64,000 bases of DNA from Streptomyces nitrosporeus. Lineage in GTDB: Bacteria; Actinomycetota; Actinomycetes; Streptomycetales; Streptomycetaceae. The stretch is from NCBI RefSeq assembly GCF_008704555.1, contig NZ_CP023702.1, positions 6,548,001 through 6,612,000 of the forward strand. The letters are read 5' to 3'. Shown one piece after another: positions 52,691 to 61,354 of this stretch. The notes under the pieces were generated by a model. It made no database searches. It was not told where the DNA came from and worked only from the letters and a program-made list of their open reading frames with translations. The position numbers and the translations under genes are program-made. How positions within the stretch are numbered: the first letter of the stretch is position 1; each line of letters starts with the position of its first letter.

Positions 52691-54940
52691 TCAGAGATCG
52701 AGCACCAGGCGCGGGCAGGTACCCGCCGCCCGGGACACGCAGATCATGATCGTGTCCTGGGCCTGTCGCTCGGCTTCGGTGAGGACGGCGTCCCGGTGTT
52801 CGGCCTCGCCGCTCATCAGCGGGGTCTCGCAGGTGCCGCAGGTGCCCTCGGCGCAGGAGGACAGGGCCGGCAGGCCCAGTTCCTCGGCGACCTGGAGGAT
52901 GCTCCGGCCGGCGGGGATCTTCGCGGTGAGACCCGAGGCGGCGAACTCCACCTCGAACTCCTGCTCCTGCCCTGCGGTTTCGGCTGTCTTCGGGGCGAAC
53001 CGCTCGACGTGCAGCGAGCCCTGCGGCCAGTGCGCTGACGCCGCCCCGGCGGCGCGCAGCAGCGGCTCGGGGCCGCAGGCGTAGATCAGCGTGCCGTCGG
53101 CCGGCTCGCCGAAGTGGCCGGCCAGGTTGAGCAGGCCGAACTCGTCCTGCGGCCGGACCAGCACCCGGCCGCCGTAGGGGGCGAGTTCGGCCAGGAAGGC
53201 CATCGAGGCCCGTGTGCGACCGCCGTAGAGCAGCGTCCAGTCGGCGCCGTCGGCCTCGGCTTGACGGATCATCGCCAGGATCGGGGTGATGCCGATGCCG
53301 CCGGCCACGAACAGGTAGCGCTCCGCGGTCCGCAGCGGGAAGTGGTTGCGCGGGCGGGACACCTTGAGGACGGTGCCGGCCTGGACCGTGTCGTGCAGGT
53401 GGGCGGAGCCGCCGCGGCCGGCCGGCTCGCGCAGCACGCCGATGCGCCAGCGGTGCGCCTCTGCGGGATCCGAGCACAGCGAGTACTGGCGGGACATGCC
53501 TCCCGGCAGATCCACCTCGATGTGTGCGCCGGGCTTCCAGGCCGGCAGGGCGCCGCCGTCCGGGTGTTCGAGGACGAAGGAGGCCACGCCCTGCGACTCC
53601 TCACGCCGCTCGGCCACCCGCAGGGTGAGCCGGTGGGTGGTCCGTGCGAGGGTCCGGCGTCCGGTGTCCTCGGGGTCCCAGGTCACCGGCAGTGAGCGGC
53701 GTACCGGCAGCAGTGCCATCCGGACGAAGTCCAGCGGGGCGTCCTGGACCGGGCGCAGCGAGGGCAGGCGCTCGAACAGCACCTTGAGGCCGATAGCGCC
53801 CTGTACCCGGGCCAGGTCCTGGCCGAGGCAGGTGTGCCGGCCCTGGGTGAACGCCAGGTGCCCGCCGGCGTCGTGCCGGTGGATGTCGAAGGCGAACGGG
53901 GCCTCGGTGTGCTCCGGGTCGGTGTTGGCGCTGGCCAGCGCCAGCCACACCATGTCGTCGGCCTTGATCTCCACCCCGCCGATCACCGTGTCACGTACGG
54001 CCTGGCGGGAGGCGAAGGAGGAGGACGGACGACGGCGGACGGTCTCCTCGAAGACGGAGGACCACAGGTCGGGGTCTGCTTGCGCGTCGGCCAGCGCCTG
54101 CGGGTTGTCGGCGAGGAACAACACCGCGTTGGCCATGGCCTGGGCGGTGGTGTCGGTGCCGGCGGCGGCGAACTCGGCGAGGTGCAGGGCGATCTGGGCG
54201 CTCGTCAGGACCGGAGCGCCGTCCTTGTCACGGACTGAGGCCATGTCGGATATGAGGTCGGTGCCGGGGTTCTCACGACGCTCGTCGATGATCTCCCGGA
54301 GGTACAGGGCCGCCCGGGTGAAGCGTTCCCAGACCTCGCCGCGGCGCGGTTCGGGCAGCGGTTCCTGGGCGCTGGCGAGGACCTGGAAGAGGTCGTCGCG
54401 CAGCTGGCGCATCATCGGGTCGTCCTCGGCGCCCAGACCCATGTGTGCCATGATCGTCTGGGTGGTGAGCTCCAGGCAGTAGTCCTCCATGAGGTTGCCG
54501 GAACCGTTGGCCTCGAAGCGGTCGACGATACGGTGGGCACGGGCCTCGATCCCGGGGGCGAGCGCCTCCATCCGGGACCGGGTGAAGCCGCGCTGGGCGA
54601 CCGCGCGGTGCCGGGTGTGGCTGGGCGGGTCGGAACCGACCAGCATCTGGGACATCAGGTCCGGGGGGATCACCGCCCGGTGCTGTTCGGGCACGTCGAT
54701 CAGAGCGCTGTTGGCGGCGGAGCTGAACGCCTGCCAGTCGGAGAGTACGGCCTCGACGTCGGCGCGCCGGGTGACGATCCAGGCGTTGAGGTACGGGTAG
54801 AAGAACACCGGGTGTTCGCCGCGGACCTCGGCCAAGTGCTTGGCCGGGTCGGTGTAGTAGGCGTCGCCCATCGCGTCGAAGCCGTGAGCGACGGGACAGC
54901 GGCCGGGGGCGGGGGCGGGAGCTTCGGGGGGCGTCGTCAT
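52691..54940 (-). CDS. Self-sufficient cytochrome P450 fused to phthalate-dioxygenase-type reductase (CYP116B-like)
   Basis: This 749-residue cytoplasmic monooxygenase carries its own electron chain. P450 domain (about 1-410): I-helix AAGTDTT, K-helix ETVRRR (ExxR), and heme loop FTQGRHTCLG with the thiolate Cys near 371. Reductase: FMN segment RQYSLCSDP and NAD(P)H segment VAGGIGITPILAMIRQ. C-terminal plant-type [2Fe-2S] ferredoxin: SCAEGTCGTCETPL (about 690-705) plus a last Cys in MICVSRA. Domain order P450-FMN/NAD-2Fe2S is class VII, as in P450RhF. ATG 54940 with AAGGAA. It lies 19 bp after a serine hydrolase. Substrate unknown. Confidence 0.93.
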   Translation of the reverse strand: MTTPPEAPAPAPGRCPVAHGFDAMGDAYYTDPAKHLAEVRGEHPVFFYPYLNAWIVTRRADVEAVLSDWQAFSSAANSALIDVPEQHRAVIPPDLMSQMLVGSDPPSHTRHRAVAQRGFTRSRMEALAPGIEARAHRIVDRFEANGSGNLMEDYCLELTTQTIMAHMGLGAEDDPMMRQLRDDLFQVLASAQEPLPEPRRGEVWERFTRAALYLREIIDERRENPGTDLISDMASVRDKDGAPVLTSAQIALHLAEFAAAGTDTTAQAMANAVLFLADNPQALADAQADPDLWSSVFEETVRRRPSSSFASRQAVRDTVIGGVEIKADDMVWLALASANTDPEHTEAPFAFDIHRHDAGGHLAFTQGRHTCLGQDLARVQGAIGLKVLFERLPSLRPVQDAPLDFVRMALLPVRRSLPVTWDPEDTGRRTLARTTHRLTLRVAERREESQGVASFVLEHPDGGALPAWKPGAHIEVDLPGGMSRQYSLCSDPAEAHRWRIGVLREPAGRGGSAHLHDTVQAGTVLKVSRPRNHFPLRTAERYLFVAGGIGITPILAMIRQAEADGADWTLLYGGRTRASMAFLAELAPYGGRVLVRPQDEFGLLNLAGHFGEPADGTLIYACGPEPLLRAAGAASAHWPQGSLHVERFAPKTAETAGQEQEFEVEFAASGLTAKIPAGRSILQVAEELGLPALSSCAEGTCGTCETPLMSGEAEHRDAVLTEAERQAQDTIMICVSRAAGTCPRLVLDL

Positions 54941-54959
54941 GCTGGTTCGGGTTCCTTCG

Positions 54960-56120
54960 TCAGAGCGCCGCGGCGACGGCCATGGTGGAGATCTTCTGGA
55001 AGCGGGCCACGTTGTCGCCCTCGTCCATCACGCCCGCCGACAGGAAGACGAGCGTCATGTCGCGCTCCGGGTCGACCCAGAACAGGGAGGAACCGGCGCC
55101 GTAGTTGCCGTAGGTGCGCGGGCTGGTGAACGGGCCGAAGAACGAGGGGTGGGTGCCGGTCCCGCTGAGCGAGAAGCCGAGGCCGAAGTTGCCGGGCGGG
55201 GTCTCCCAGCCGCGCGTCTGCGCGATACCGGCGTAGAGGTCGTTGACCATGTCGCCGGTCTGCAGCCGGGTCGCATGGTCCAGAACGGCGGGTGCGATGA
55301 GCTGCTCGCCGCTGTGCTCACCGCCGCGGCGCAGCATCTCGGCGAAGGCGAACACGTCCTGGGCGGTGGATACCGCGCCCACCCAGGGGAGTTCGGCGTC
55401 CTCGGAGATGCAGGTGTTGAGGCACTCGATGTCGTCCGGGGACAGCCAGCCGTCCTCGGGGACGTACACCTTGAGCGGCACGGCGCGTCCGGCCCACTTC
55501 CGGGGGAGACCGAAACGGGTGGAGTCCATGCCGAGCGGTGCGAACAGCCGGTCGTGGGCGAGCTGCCGGAAGGAGTCGTAGCCGTACACCCGGCGGACCA
55601 TCTCGCCCATCAGTGCGTGGTTGACCGAAGGGCTGTAGTTGAGGTCGGTGCCGGGCTCGTTGACCGCGTCGACCGAGCAGAGCGCCTCGATCACGTCCGC
55701 GAGCACGCCGAACCGGTCCGGGCCGAGGCCCGGGTCGGGGGTGGCGGGCATGCCGGAGCGGTGGGTGAGCAGGTGACCCAGGTTGATGCGGTCCTTGCGG
55801 ACGGCCCGGAAGCGGTCGGTGCCGAGGAACTCGGGGATCACGTCGACGACCCGGGTGGACAGCGCCAGTCTCCCCTCACCGATCGCCATCAGGGCGAGTG
55901 TGTTGGTGAACGCCTTGGTCAGCGACAGGATCCGGAAGACGGCGTCATGCTCCAGGGGGCGGGAAGTGGCGCGCTCGGCCTGGCCGATCACCGCGTTCAG
56001 GGCGATCTCGCCGTGGCGGGCCAGGATGAGGTGGACGCCGTCGTAGGAGCCGGCGTCGATGTCGCGCTCGATCTCGGCTGTGAGCCGGCTGAGCGCCTTC
56101 GCGTCGAGGTGCGCGGACAT
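54960..56120 (-). CDS. Beta-lactamase-fold serine hydrolase (esterase/transesterase type)
   Basis: This 386-residue class C beta-lactamase-like enzyme has the nucleophile motif SLTKAF (SxxK, about residue 66) and a tyrosine in NYSPSVNHALMGEMV as the YxN-type element. Its later regions, YGNYGAGSSLFWVDPE, match esterases such as EstB rather than true lactamases. No signal peptide is seen, supporting a cytoplasmic esterase or lactonase. ATG 56120 has GGAGA. It is sandwiched between SDR and P450 genes with 19-50 bp gaps, so the three form one pathway. Confidence 0.87.
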   Translation of the reverse strand: MSAHLDAKALSRLTAEIERDIDAGSYDGVHLILARHGEIALNAVIGQAERATSRPLEHDAVFRILSLTKAFTNTLALMAIGEGRLALSTRVVDVIPEFLGTDRFRAVRKDRINLGHLLTHRSGMPATPDPGLGPDRFGVLADVIEALCSVDAVNEPGTDLNYSPSVNHALMGEMVRRVYGYDSFRQLAHDRLFAPLGMDSTRFGLPRKWAGRAVPLKVYVPEDGWLSPDDIECLNTCISEDAELPWVGAVSTAQDVFAFAEMLRRGGEHSGEQLIAPAVLDHATRLQTGDMVNDLYAGIAQTRGWETPPGNFGLGFSLSGTGTHPSFFGPFTSPRTYGNYGAGSSLFWVDPERDMTLVFLSAGVMDEGDNVARFQKISTMAVAAAL

Positions 56121-56170
56121 GGGTGTCTCCGTTGGCATGGTGCGAGATGTGCTGGTGAAGGGGAGGGGCG

Positions 56171-56983
56171 TCACAGCATGACGAGGCCGCCGGACGGCGA
56201 GAGCGTCTGCCCCGTGTAGTAGGAGCCGGCCTCGGACGACAGGAAGAGCACCGTCTCGGCGACCTCCTCCGGCGTGGCGGCCCGCTGGATGGGCTGCAGG
56301 CTCAGCAGGAAGCCGATGAACTCCTCGTCGCTCTGCCGGAACAGCGGGGTGTCCACCGCGCCCGGCGCGAGGGCGTTGACCCGGATACCGAACGGGGCGA
56401 GCTCAGCAGCGGCCTCGCGGGTCAGGCCCAGCACGGCGGCCTTGGAGGCCGGGTAGTACGCGGGCATGGTGACGGCCTGCAGCGCGGCGGCGCTGGAGAA
56501 GTTGGTGATCGTGCCGCCGCCGGCCTTCTTCAGCAGCGGAGCGGCACTGCGCATCGTGTAGAAGGTGCCGTGGAGGTTGATCCGCAGCGTACGGTCGAAC
56601 TCCTCGTCGCTGATGTCCTCGAGGAACTCCGGGTGGTGGCGCCGTCCTTCCTTCATCGCCTCGAAGCCGAGCCGGTTCTGCTCGTTGAGCCGTTCCAGGG
56701 CGTCCTGACTGGGCGCGTTCACGCCCGCCGCGTTGACCAGCGCGTCCAGGGTGCCGCGCTCCTCCTCGACCCTGGCGAACGCGGCACGTACAGCGGTGCT
56801 GTCCGCGATGTCCAGCGGGACGGAGCGGGCGCCGGGTACGGCGGCGAACTCCCTGTCCAGCGCCTCGGCGGAGATGTCCGCCCCGTAGACGACGGCGCCT
56901 TCCCGGGCAAATGCGCGGGCGGTGGCAAGGCCCATCCCGGAGGCGGCTCCGGTGACGAAGACGGTCTGGTCCTGAAACTTCAT
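56171..56983 (-). CDS. Short-chain dehydrogenase/reductase
   Basis: This 270-residue classical SDR has the cofactor motif TGAASGMGLATA (residues about 11-22), DIADST after beta-4, NAAG, and catalytic Ser in FSSAAALQAV with YYPASK (YxxxK). The Asp in GADIS at the end of beta-2 suggests NAD preference. ATG 56983 has AGGAG. It is the first gene of the SDR-hydrolase-P450 operon and probably oxidises or reduces the P450 hydroxyl product. A palindromic site lies upstream at 57062. Confidence 0.9.
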   Translation of the reverse strand: MKFQDQTVFVTGAASGMGLATARAFAREGAVVYGADISAEALDREFAAVPGARSVPLDIADSTAVRAAFARVEEERGTLDALVNAAGVNAPSQDALERLNEQNRLGFEAMKEGRRHHPEFLEDISDEEFDRTLRINLHGTFYTMRSAAPLLKKAGGGTITNFSSAAALQAVTMPAYYPASKAAVLGLTREAAAELAPFGIRVNALAPGAVDTPLFRQSDEEFIGFLLSLQPIQRAATPEEVAETVLFLSSEAGSYYTGQTLSPSGGLVML

Positions 56984-57061
56984 CGTTGCTCCTAGAGCGG
57001 GCGGAGAGGTGCGCCGTCATCAGCGACGGGACGCCCGCAGAGCAGGAGACTGGCACTTCAG

Positions 57062-57092
57062 TAGACACGTGTCTAGTGAGTTGACATGTGTA
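57062..57092 (-). promoter_or_regulatory. Palindromic operator upstream of the SDR-hydrolase-P450 operon
   Basis: A perfect 14-bp palindrome TAGACACGTGTCTA lies at 57062-57075, followed by an imperfect copy TTGACATGTGTA at 57081-57092. The adjoining stretch to about 57108 is strikingly AT-rich. It is 79 bp from the SDR start and is of the form bound by TetR-family repressors; binding by the local TetR is inference. Confidence 0.6.
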
Positions 57093-57242
57093 TTTTTAAT
57101 TTTGCCGGACGTCTTCCCGGCCGCCCTCGGGCGGGTGACAATGCGACGGTGGACCGCAGGCCGGCTCCGGCCGGCGAGCCCCACCGCTCACCGCCGGTGC
57201 GACAGGCGTCGCCGGCGGATGAGCGCATCCCGGAGGGAAGGG

Positions 57243-57867
57243 TCAGGGGGTGACGAGGGGGAAGTCGGGATCGAAGTCGTCGAGGAGGCCGGCGAGGGTC
57301 TGCAGGACGGTCTTGTCCCCGTCGAGGCTGATCTTCCCGGCCCGGGCGAGCTCGGTCGCGCCCGCAGGCTTGAGGAGGGTGCTGACCAGGGCGGCCTTGG
57401 GCCCGGCGACGGTGAGGAGGGGGTCGAGGGAGGCGCCGGGGCGGGCGTTGAGGACGCCGCGGCGGATCCACATGGCCCAGGTCTCGTCGCCGTGGTCGGT
57501 GAACTGGAAGTCGATGCGCAAGTCGGCCTTGGCGGCCTTGTCCCCGATGAGGTGGACGGCTGCGAAGTCGAAGAGGATGTCGATCGGCATCGCGAGGACG
57601 GTGTCGGGGCCGGCGGTGGAGAAGGCGGCCGGGACCACGCCCTCGCGCAGCTCCCTGGCCGCGGTGAGGAAGATGCCGCGCCACTGCGGCCCCTCGGCCT
57701 GGTAGCCCATCTGCTCGTACGCGTCGGCCTGGATGTTCTTCGCCTCGGTGTGGCCGGGGTCGGCGAAGACGAGGGCGTGCAGGATCTGCGTGGCCCACCG
57801 GTAGTCGCCCTCCTCGAAGGCACGGCGGCCCTCGGCGAGGATCCGGGCCCGGCCCGCCGGGCAGCCC
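57243..57867 (-). pseudogene. 5'-truncated alkylsulfatase (SdsA1/BDS1 type)
   Basis: The C-terminal part of an alkyl sulfatase is present: ILAEGRRAFEEGDYRWATQI, ADAYEQMGYQAEGPQWRGIF, then MPIDILFDFAAVHLIGDKA and the SCP2-like domain with ADLRIDFQFTDHGDE. The whole metallo-beta-lactamase catalytic domain (about 400 residues with THxHxDH) is missing. The frame continues open into the ppk2 stop region but has no start codon there. The full-length family is about 650 residues. Confidence 0.8.
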
Positions 57868-58818
57868 TCAGGGGTGGTCGCCCGGGCCGTCGGGGTTGGG
57901 GGCGAGCCGGGTGGGTGAGAGCGCGGTGTCCTCCTCGCCCTGCTCCAGCAGCGTGGCCGCGGCCCCCACGATGAGCGGGTCGGGGCGGCCGACGATATCG
58001 GGGTCCTTCGCTGCGTAGTCGATGCGGGCCAGCAGGCTGCGCATCGCTTCGAGACGGGCCCGGCGCTTGTCGTTGCTCTTCACCACGGTCCACGGCGCGT
58101 GGCCGGTGTCGGTGGCGCGGAACATGTCGACCTTCGCGGTGGTGTAGTCGTCCCAGCGGTCGAGGGAGTCGATGTCCGTGGGCGAGAGCTTCCACTGCCG
58201 CACCGGGTCGACCTGGCGGATGGCGAACCGTGTGCGCTGCTCGGCCCGGGAGACGGAGAACCAGAACTTCACCAGGATGATGCCCTCGTCGACGAGCATC
58301 TTCTCGAAGACCGGGCACTGTTCGAGGAAGAGTTCGTACTCCGGGGGCGTGCAGAACCCCATGACCCGTTCGACGCCGGCCCGGTTGTACCAGGAGCGGT
58401 CGAAGAAGACGAGTTCGCCCGGGCCCGGCAGATGCGCCACATAGCGCTGGAAGTACCACTGGCCGCGCTCGCGGTCGGTGGGTTTGTCGAGGGCGACGAT
58501 ACGGGCGCCGCGCGGGTTGAGGCGCTCGGTGAAGCGCTGGATCGTGCCGCCCTTGCCTGCCGCGTCGCGTCCTTCGCAGACCACCACCACCCGCGCACCG
58601 GTGTCCTTGCACCACCGCTGGAGTTTCAGCAACTCGATCTGCAGGGTGCGCTTGACGCGGTCGTACTCCCTGCGCCGCACTTTCCGGTCGTACGGGTAGT
58701 TCTCCCGCCAGGTCTTGATGGCCCGGCCGTCTTCGTCGAGCAGTACCGGCTGCTCCGGCCTGCTGGTGTCGACGGTCAGCCCGTCCAGCAGCTGTCTGCT
58801 CATCTCGTCACGGTCCAC
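57868..58818 (-). CDS. ppk2: Polyphosphate kinase 2
   Basis: This 316-residue PPK2 (class I-like) transfers phosphate between polyphosphate and nucleoside diphosphates. It has Walker A EGRDAAGKGGTIQRF (about residues 82-96), DRSWYNRAGVERVMGF as Walker B/lid region, and FWFSVSRAEQRTRF with basic residues that hold polyphosphate. GTG 58818 is used; ATG 58803 (MSRQLL) is an equally good start. Its stop lies where the alkylsulfatase remnant begins. It is alone on its transcript. Confidence 0.92.
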   Translation of the reverse strand: MDRDEMSRQLLDGLTVDTSRPEQPVLLDEDGRAIKTWRENYPYDRKVRRREYDRVKRTLQIELLKLQRWCKDTGARVVVVCEGRDAAGKGGTIQRFTERLNPRGARIVALDKPTDRERGQWYFQRYVAHLPGPGELVFFDRSWYNRAGVERVMGFCTPPEYELFLEQCPVFEKMLVDEGIILVKFWFSVSRAEQRTRFAIRQVDPVRQWKLSPTDIDSLDRWDDYTTAKVDMFRATDTGHAPWTVVKSNDKRRARLEAMRSLLARIDYAAKDPDIVGRPDPLIVGAAATLLEQGEEDTALSPTRLAPNPDGPGDHP

Positions 58819-59107
58819 CGGGACAGGCTGTCACCCGTTCGCCTCATCCGCCACCCGGACCCGCCGGGGGGCGCGGACCCGCGGGTGCGGCCGGCGCGCC
58901 GTCGTTCCCGCGTGTCCTCGTACGGCCCGCGCCGGCGGACGGCATACGGCCCGCGCGCGTCCGCCGCCACGTGACCGGGCGCAGGTGAAATCGTTGTCCG
59001 GGTCCGGGTCCGGGCACGGGGCCGCCGGGGTGAGCCCACGCCGCCCGGGCCGGACCCGGTCCGATCACCCGGGCGGGCCGGAAGCACAGCTGAGAGGAAC
59101 AGCACCC

Positions 59108-59983
59108 GTGAGTGAATGGCACCTGTCCGAGACGTTCCGCAGCACATCGGGCGAGGTCCGCTGGGGCAGCCTCGGGGAGCCCGGCCGGGACCCGGTCGTG
59201 CTCCTGCACGGCACCCCCTTCTCCTCGTACGTCTGGCGCGCCGTCGCCCGCGCGCTCGCCCGCCGCCACCAGGTGTTCGTGTGGGACATGCCCGGCTACG
59301 GGGCGTCGGAGATGTCCCTCGGCCAGGACGTCTCCCTGGCCGCCCAGAGCAGGGTCTTCACCGAGCTCCTGGAGCACTGGGGGCTGGCCGAACCCCTGGT
59401 GGCCGCCCACGACTTCGGCGGCGCCGTCTCCCTGCGCGCCCATCTGCTGCACGGTGCCCGCTACCGCGCGCTCGCCCTGGTGGACCCGGTCGCCCTGGCA
59501 CCGTGGGGGTCGCCGTTCTTCCGGCTGGTCGGCGAGCACTCCCAGGTCTTCGAGCAGCTGCCGCCCGCGCTGCACCACGCCCTGGTACGGGAGTACGTGA
59601 GTTCCGCCAGCAGTCCCGGTCTGCATCCGGCGGTCCTGGACCGGCTCGTCCGGCCCTGGCTCGGCGACCTCGGCCAGGCGGCCTTCTACCGGCAGATCGC
59701 CCAGGCCGACCAGCGCCACACCGACGAGGTACAGGACCGGTACGGCGAGATCACCGTCCCGACGCTGGTGTGCTGGGGCCAGGACGACACCTGGATCCCC
59801 CCGGCCAGGGGGCGGGAACTCGCCGCCCGCATCCCGGGCGCCGGGCTCGAACCGATCGCCGGCGCCGGCCACCTCGTCCAGGAGGACGCGCCCGCCGAGC
59901 TCACCGCCGCTCTCCTCACCTTCCTCCGGGATCCGCGAGCGGACCGGGATCCGCGAGCGGGCCGGGGCCCGGCAGCACGGTGA
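59108..59983 (+). CDS. Alpha/beta hydrolase with Asp nucleophile (haloalkane dehalogenase/epoxide hydrolase-like)
   Basis: This 291-residue enzyme has the oxyanion motif LLHGTPFSSYVWR, nucleophile elbow VAAHDFGGAVSLRAH where Asp replaces the usual Ser, a cap domain from about residue 125-210, acid WGQDDTWIP and base His in GAGHLVQEDAP. An Asp nucleophile in HDxGG is the sign of haloalkane dehalogenases and epoxide hydrolases. The Trp/Asn halide pair or the two cap tyrosines cannot be confirmed by eye, so the reaction is open. GTG 59108 has GAGAGGAA upstream. A Pro/Arg/Asp-rich tail is probably disordered. Confidence 0.85.
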   Translation: MSEWHLSETFRSTSGEVRWGSLGEPGRDPVVLLHGTPFSSYVWRAVARALARRHQVFVWDMPGYGASEMSLGQDVSLAAQSRVFTELLEHWGLAEPLVAAHDFGGAVSLRAHLLHGARYRALALVDPVALAPWGSPFFRLVGEHSQVFEQLPPALHHALVREYVSSASSPGLHPAVLDRLVRPWLGDLGQAAFYRQIAQADQRHTDEVQDRYGEITVPTLVCWGQDDTWIPPARGRELAARIPGAGLEPIAGAGHLVQEDAPAELTAALLTFLRDPRADRDPRAGRGPAAR

Positions 59984-60095
59984 GCCCGCCCGGCCGCGGC
60001 ACCGCGTGCGACGGCTCGCGCCCCGCCCCACGGCGGCCGGGGCGCCTGACCGGCCCCGTGCCCGCCGCGGCGCGGGGCGTCCCGCCGTCCGTGGC

Positions 60096-61352
60096 TCACC
60101 GGACGCCATCGGCCATGCCGGCCGCGAGTGTGGTGCCGTCGGCGGGGTCGATCAGGAGGAACGAGCCGGTGCGCCGGGAGGCGGCGTAGGCGTCGAGGGC
60201 GAGGGGTTCGGCGGTGCGTATCACGACCCGGCCGATGTCGTTGGCGACCAGCTGTCCGGGGGCGGGGTGCTGGGAGAGGTCGTCCAGGGTGAGCCGCGAG
60301 GGGATGTCCTTGACGATCGCCTTGACGGTGCGGGTGGTGTGCTTGAGCAGCACCCGCTGGCCGACGGTGAGCGGCTGGTCGGCGACATGGCAGACAAGAG
60401 CGGTGACGTCGCGCGACAGGGCGGGCGCCGACGTACTGGGGGCGATCAGGTCCCCGCGCGAGATGTCGACCCCGTCGTGGAGCCGCACGGTCACCGACTG
60501 CGGCGCCCAGGCGGCGTCCACGGACCGGCCGAGCACGTCGATGGCCTTGACGGTACTGGTGCGGCCCGACGGCAGGACGGTGACCCGCTCGCCGACCCGG
60601 AACGCCCCGGAGGCGATCTGTCCGGCGTATCCCCGGTAGTCGGGGTGCTCGGCGGTCTGCGGGCGGATCACGTACTGGACCGGGAAGCGGCCCTGGGACG
60701 TGGTGAGCTCCCGCGCGACCGGCACCGTCTCCAGGTGTTCCAGGACGGTCGGGCCGCCGTACCAGTCCATGCGGGCGGAGGGTTCGACGACGTTGTCGCC
60801 GGCGAGTGCGGAGATCGGGATGGCGGTGATCTCGGGTACGCCCAGGGAGGCGGCGTATGCGGTGAACTCCTCGGCGGTCTTCGCGAAGACGGGTTCGGCG
60901 TAGTCGACGAGGTCCATCTTGTTGACGGCCAGGACGACGTGCGGGACGCGCAGGAGTGCGGCGACGGCGGCGTGGCGGCGGGTCTGTTCGACGACGCCGT
61001 TGCGGGCGTCGACGAGGACGACGGCGAGTTCGGCGGTGGAGGCGCCGGTGACCATGTTGCGGGTGTACTGCACGTGGCCGGGGGTGTCGGCGAGGATGAA
61101 CCGGCGGCGGGGGGTGGCGAAGTAGCGGTAGGCCACGTCGATGGTGATGCCCTGTTCGCGTTCCGCGCGCAGTCCGTCGGTGAGCAGGGCGAGGTCGGGG
61201 GCTTCCTGGCCGCGGTTGCGGGAGGCGTGCTCGACGGCTTCCAGCTGGTCGGTCAGGACCGACTTGGAGTCGTGGAGCAGGCGCCCCACCAGGGTGGACT
61301 TCCCGTCGTCCACGGAACCGGCGGTCGCGAAACGCAAGGTGTCGATGGTCAT
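60096..61352 (-). CDS. cysN: Sulfate adenylyltransferase subunit 1 (GTPase)
   Basis: This 418-residue GTPase subunit drives APS formation by CysD. It is an EF-Tu-like G protein: P-loop GSVDDGKSTLVGRLLHDSK, ITIDVAYRYFAT, DTPGHVQYTRN, NKMDLVD, and two C-terminal beta-barrels. Its length is that of a stand-alone CysN without a fused CysC kinase; the kinase is encoded separately two genes upstream. ATG 61352 lies 2 bp after the cysD stop. Confidence 0.94.
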   Translation of the reverse strand: MTIDTLRFATAGSVDDGKSTLVGRLLHDSKSVLTDQLEAVEHASRNRGQEAPDLALLTDGLRAEREQGITIDVAYRYFATPRRRFILADTPGHVQYTRNMVTGASTAELAVVLVDARNGVVEQTRRHAAVAALLRVPHVVLAVNKMDLVDYAEPVFAKTAEEFTAYAASLGVPEITAIPISALAGDNVVEPSARMDWYGGPTVLEHLETVPVARELTTSQGRFPVQYVIRPQTAEHPDYRGYAGQIASGAFRVGERVTVLPSGRTSTVKAIDVLGRSVDAAWAPQSVTVRLHDGVDISRGDLIAPSTSAPALSRDVTALVCHVADQPLTVGQRVLLKHTTRTVKAIVKDIPSRLTLDDLSQHPAPGQLVANDIGRVVIRTAEPLALDAYAASRRTGSFLLIDPADGTTLAAGMADGVR

Positions 61353-61354
61353 GG

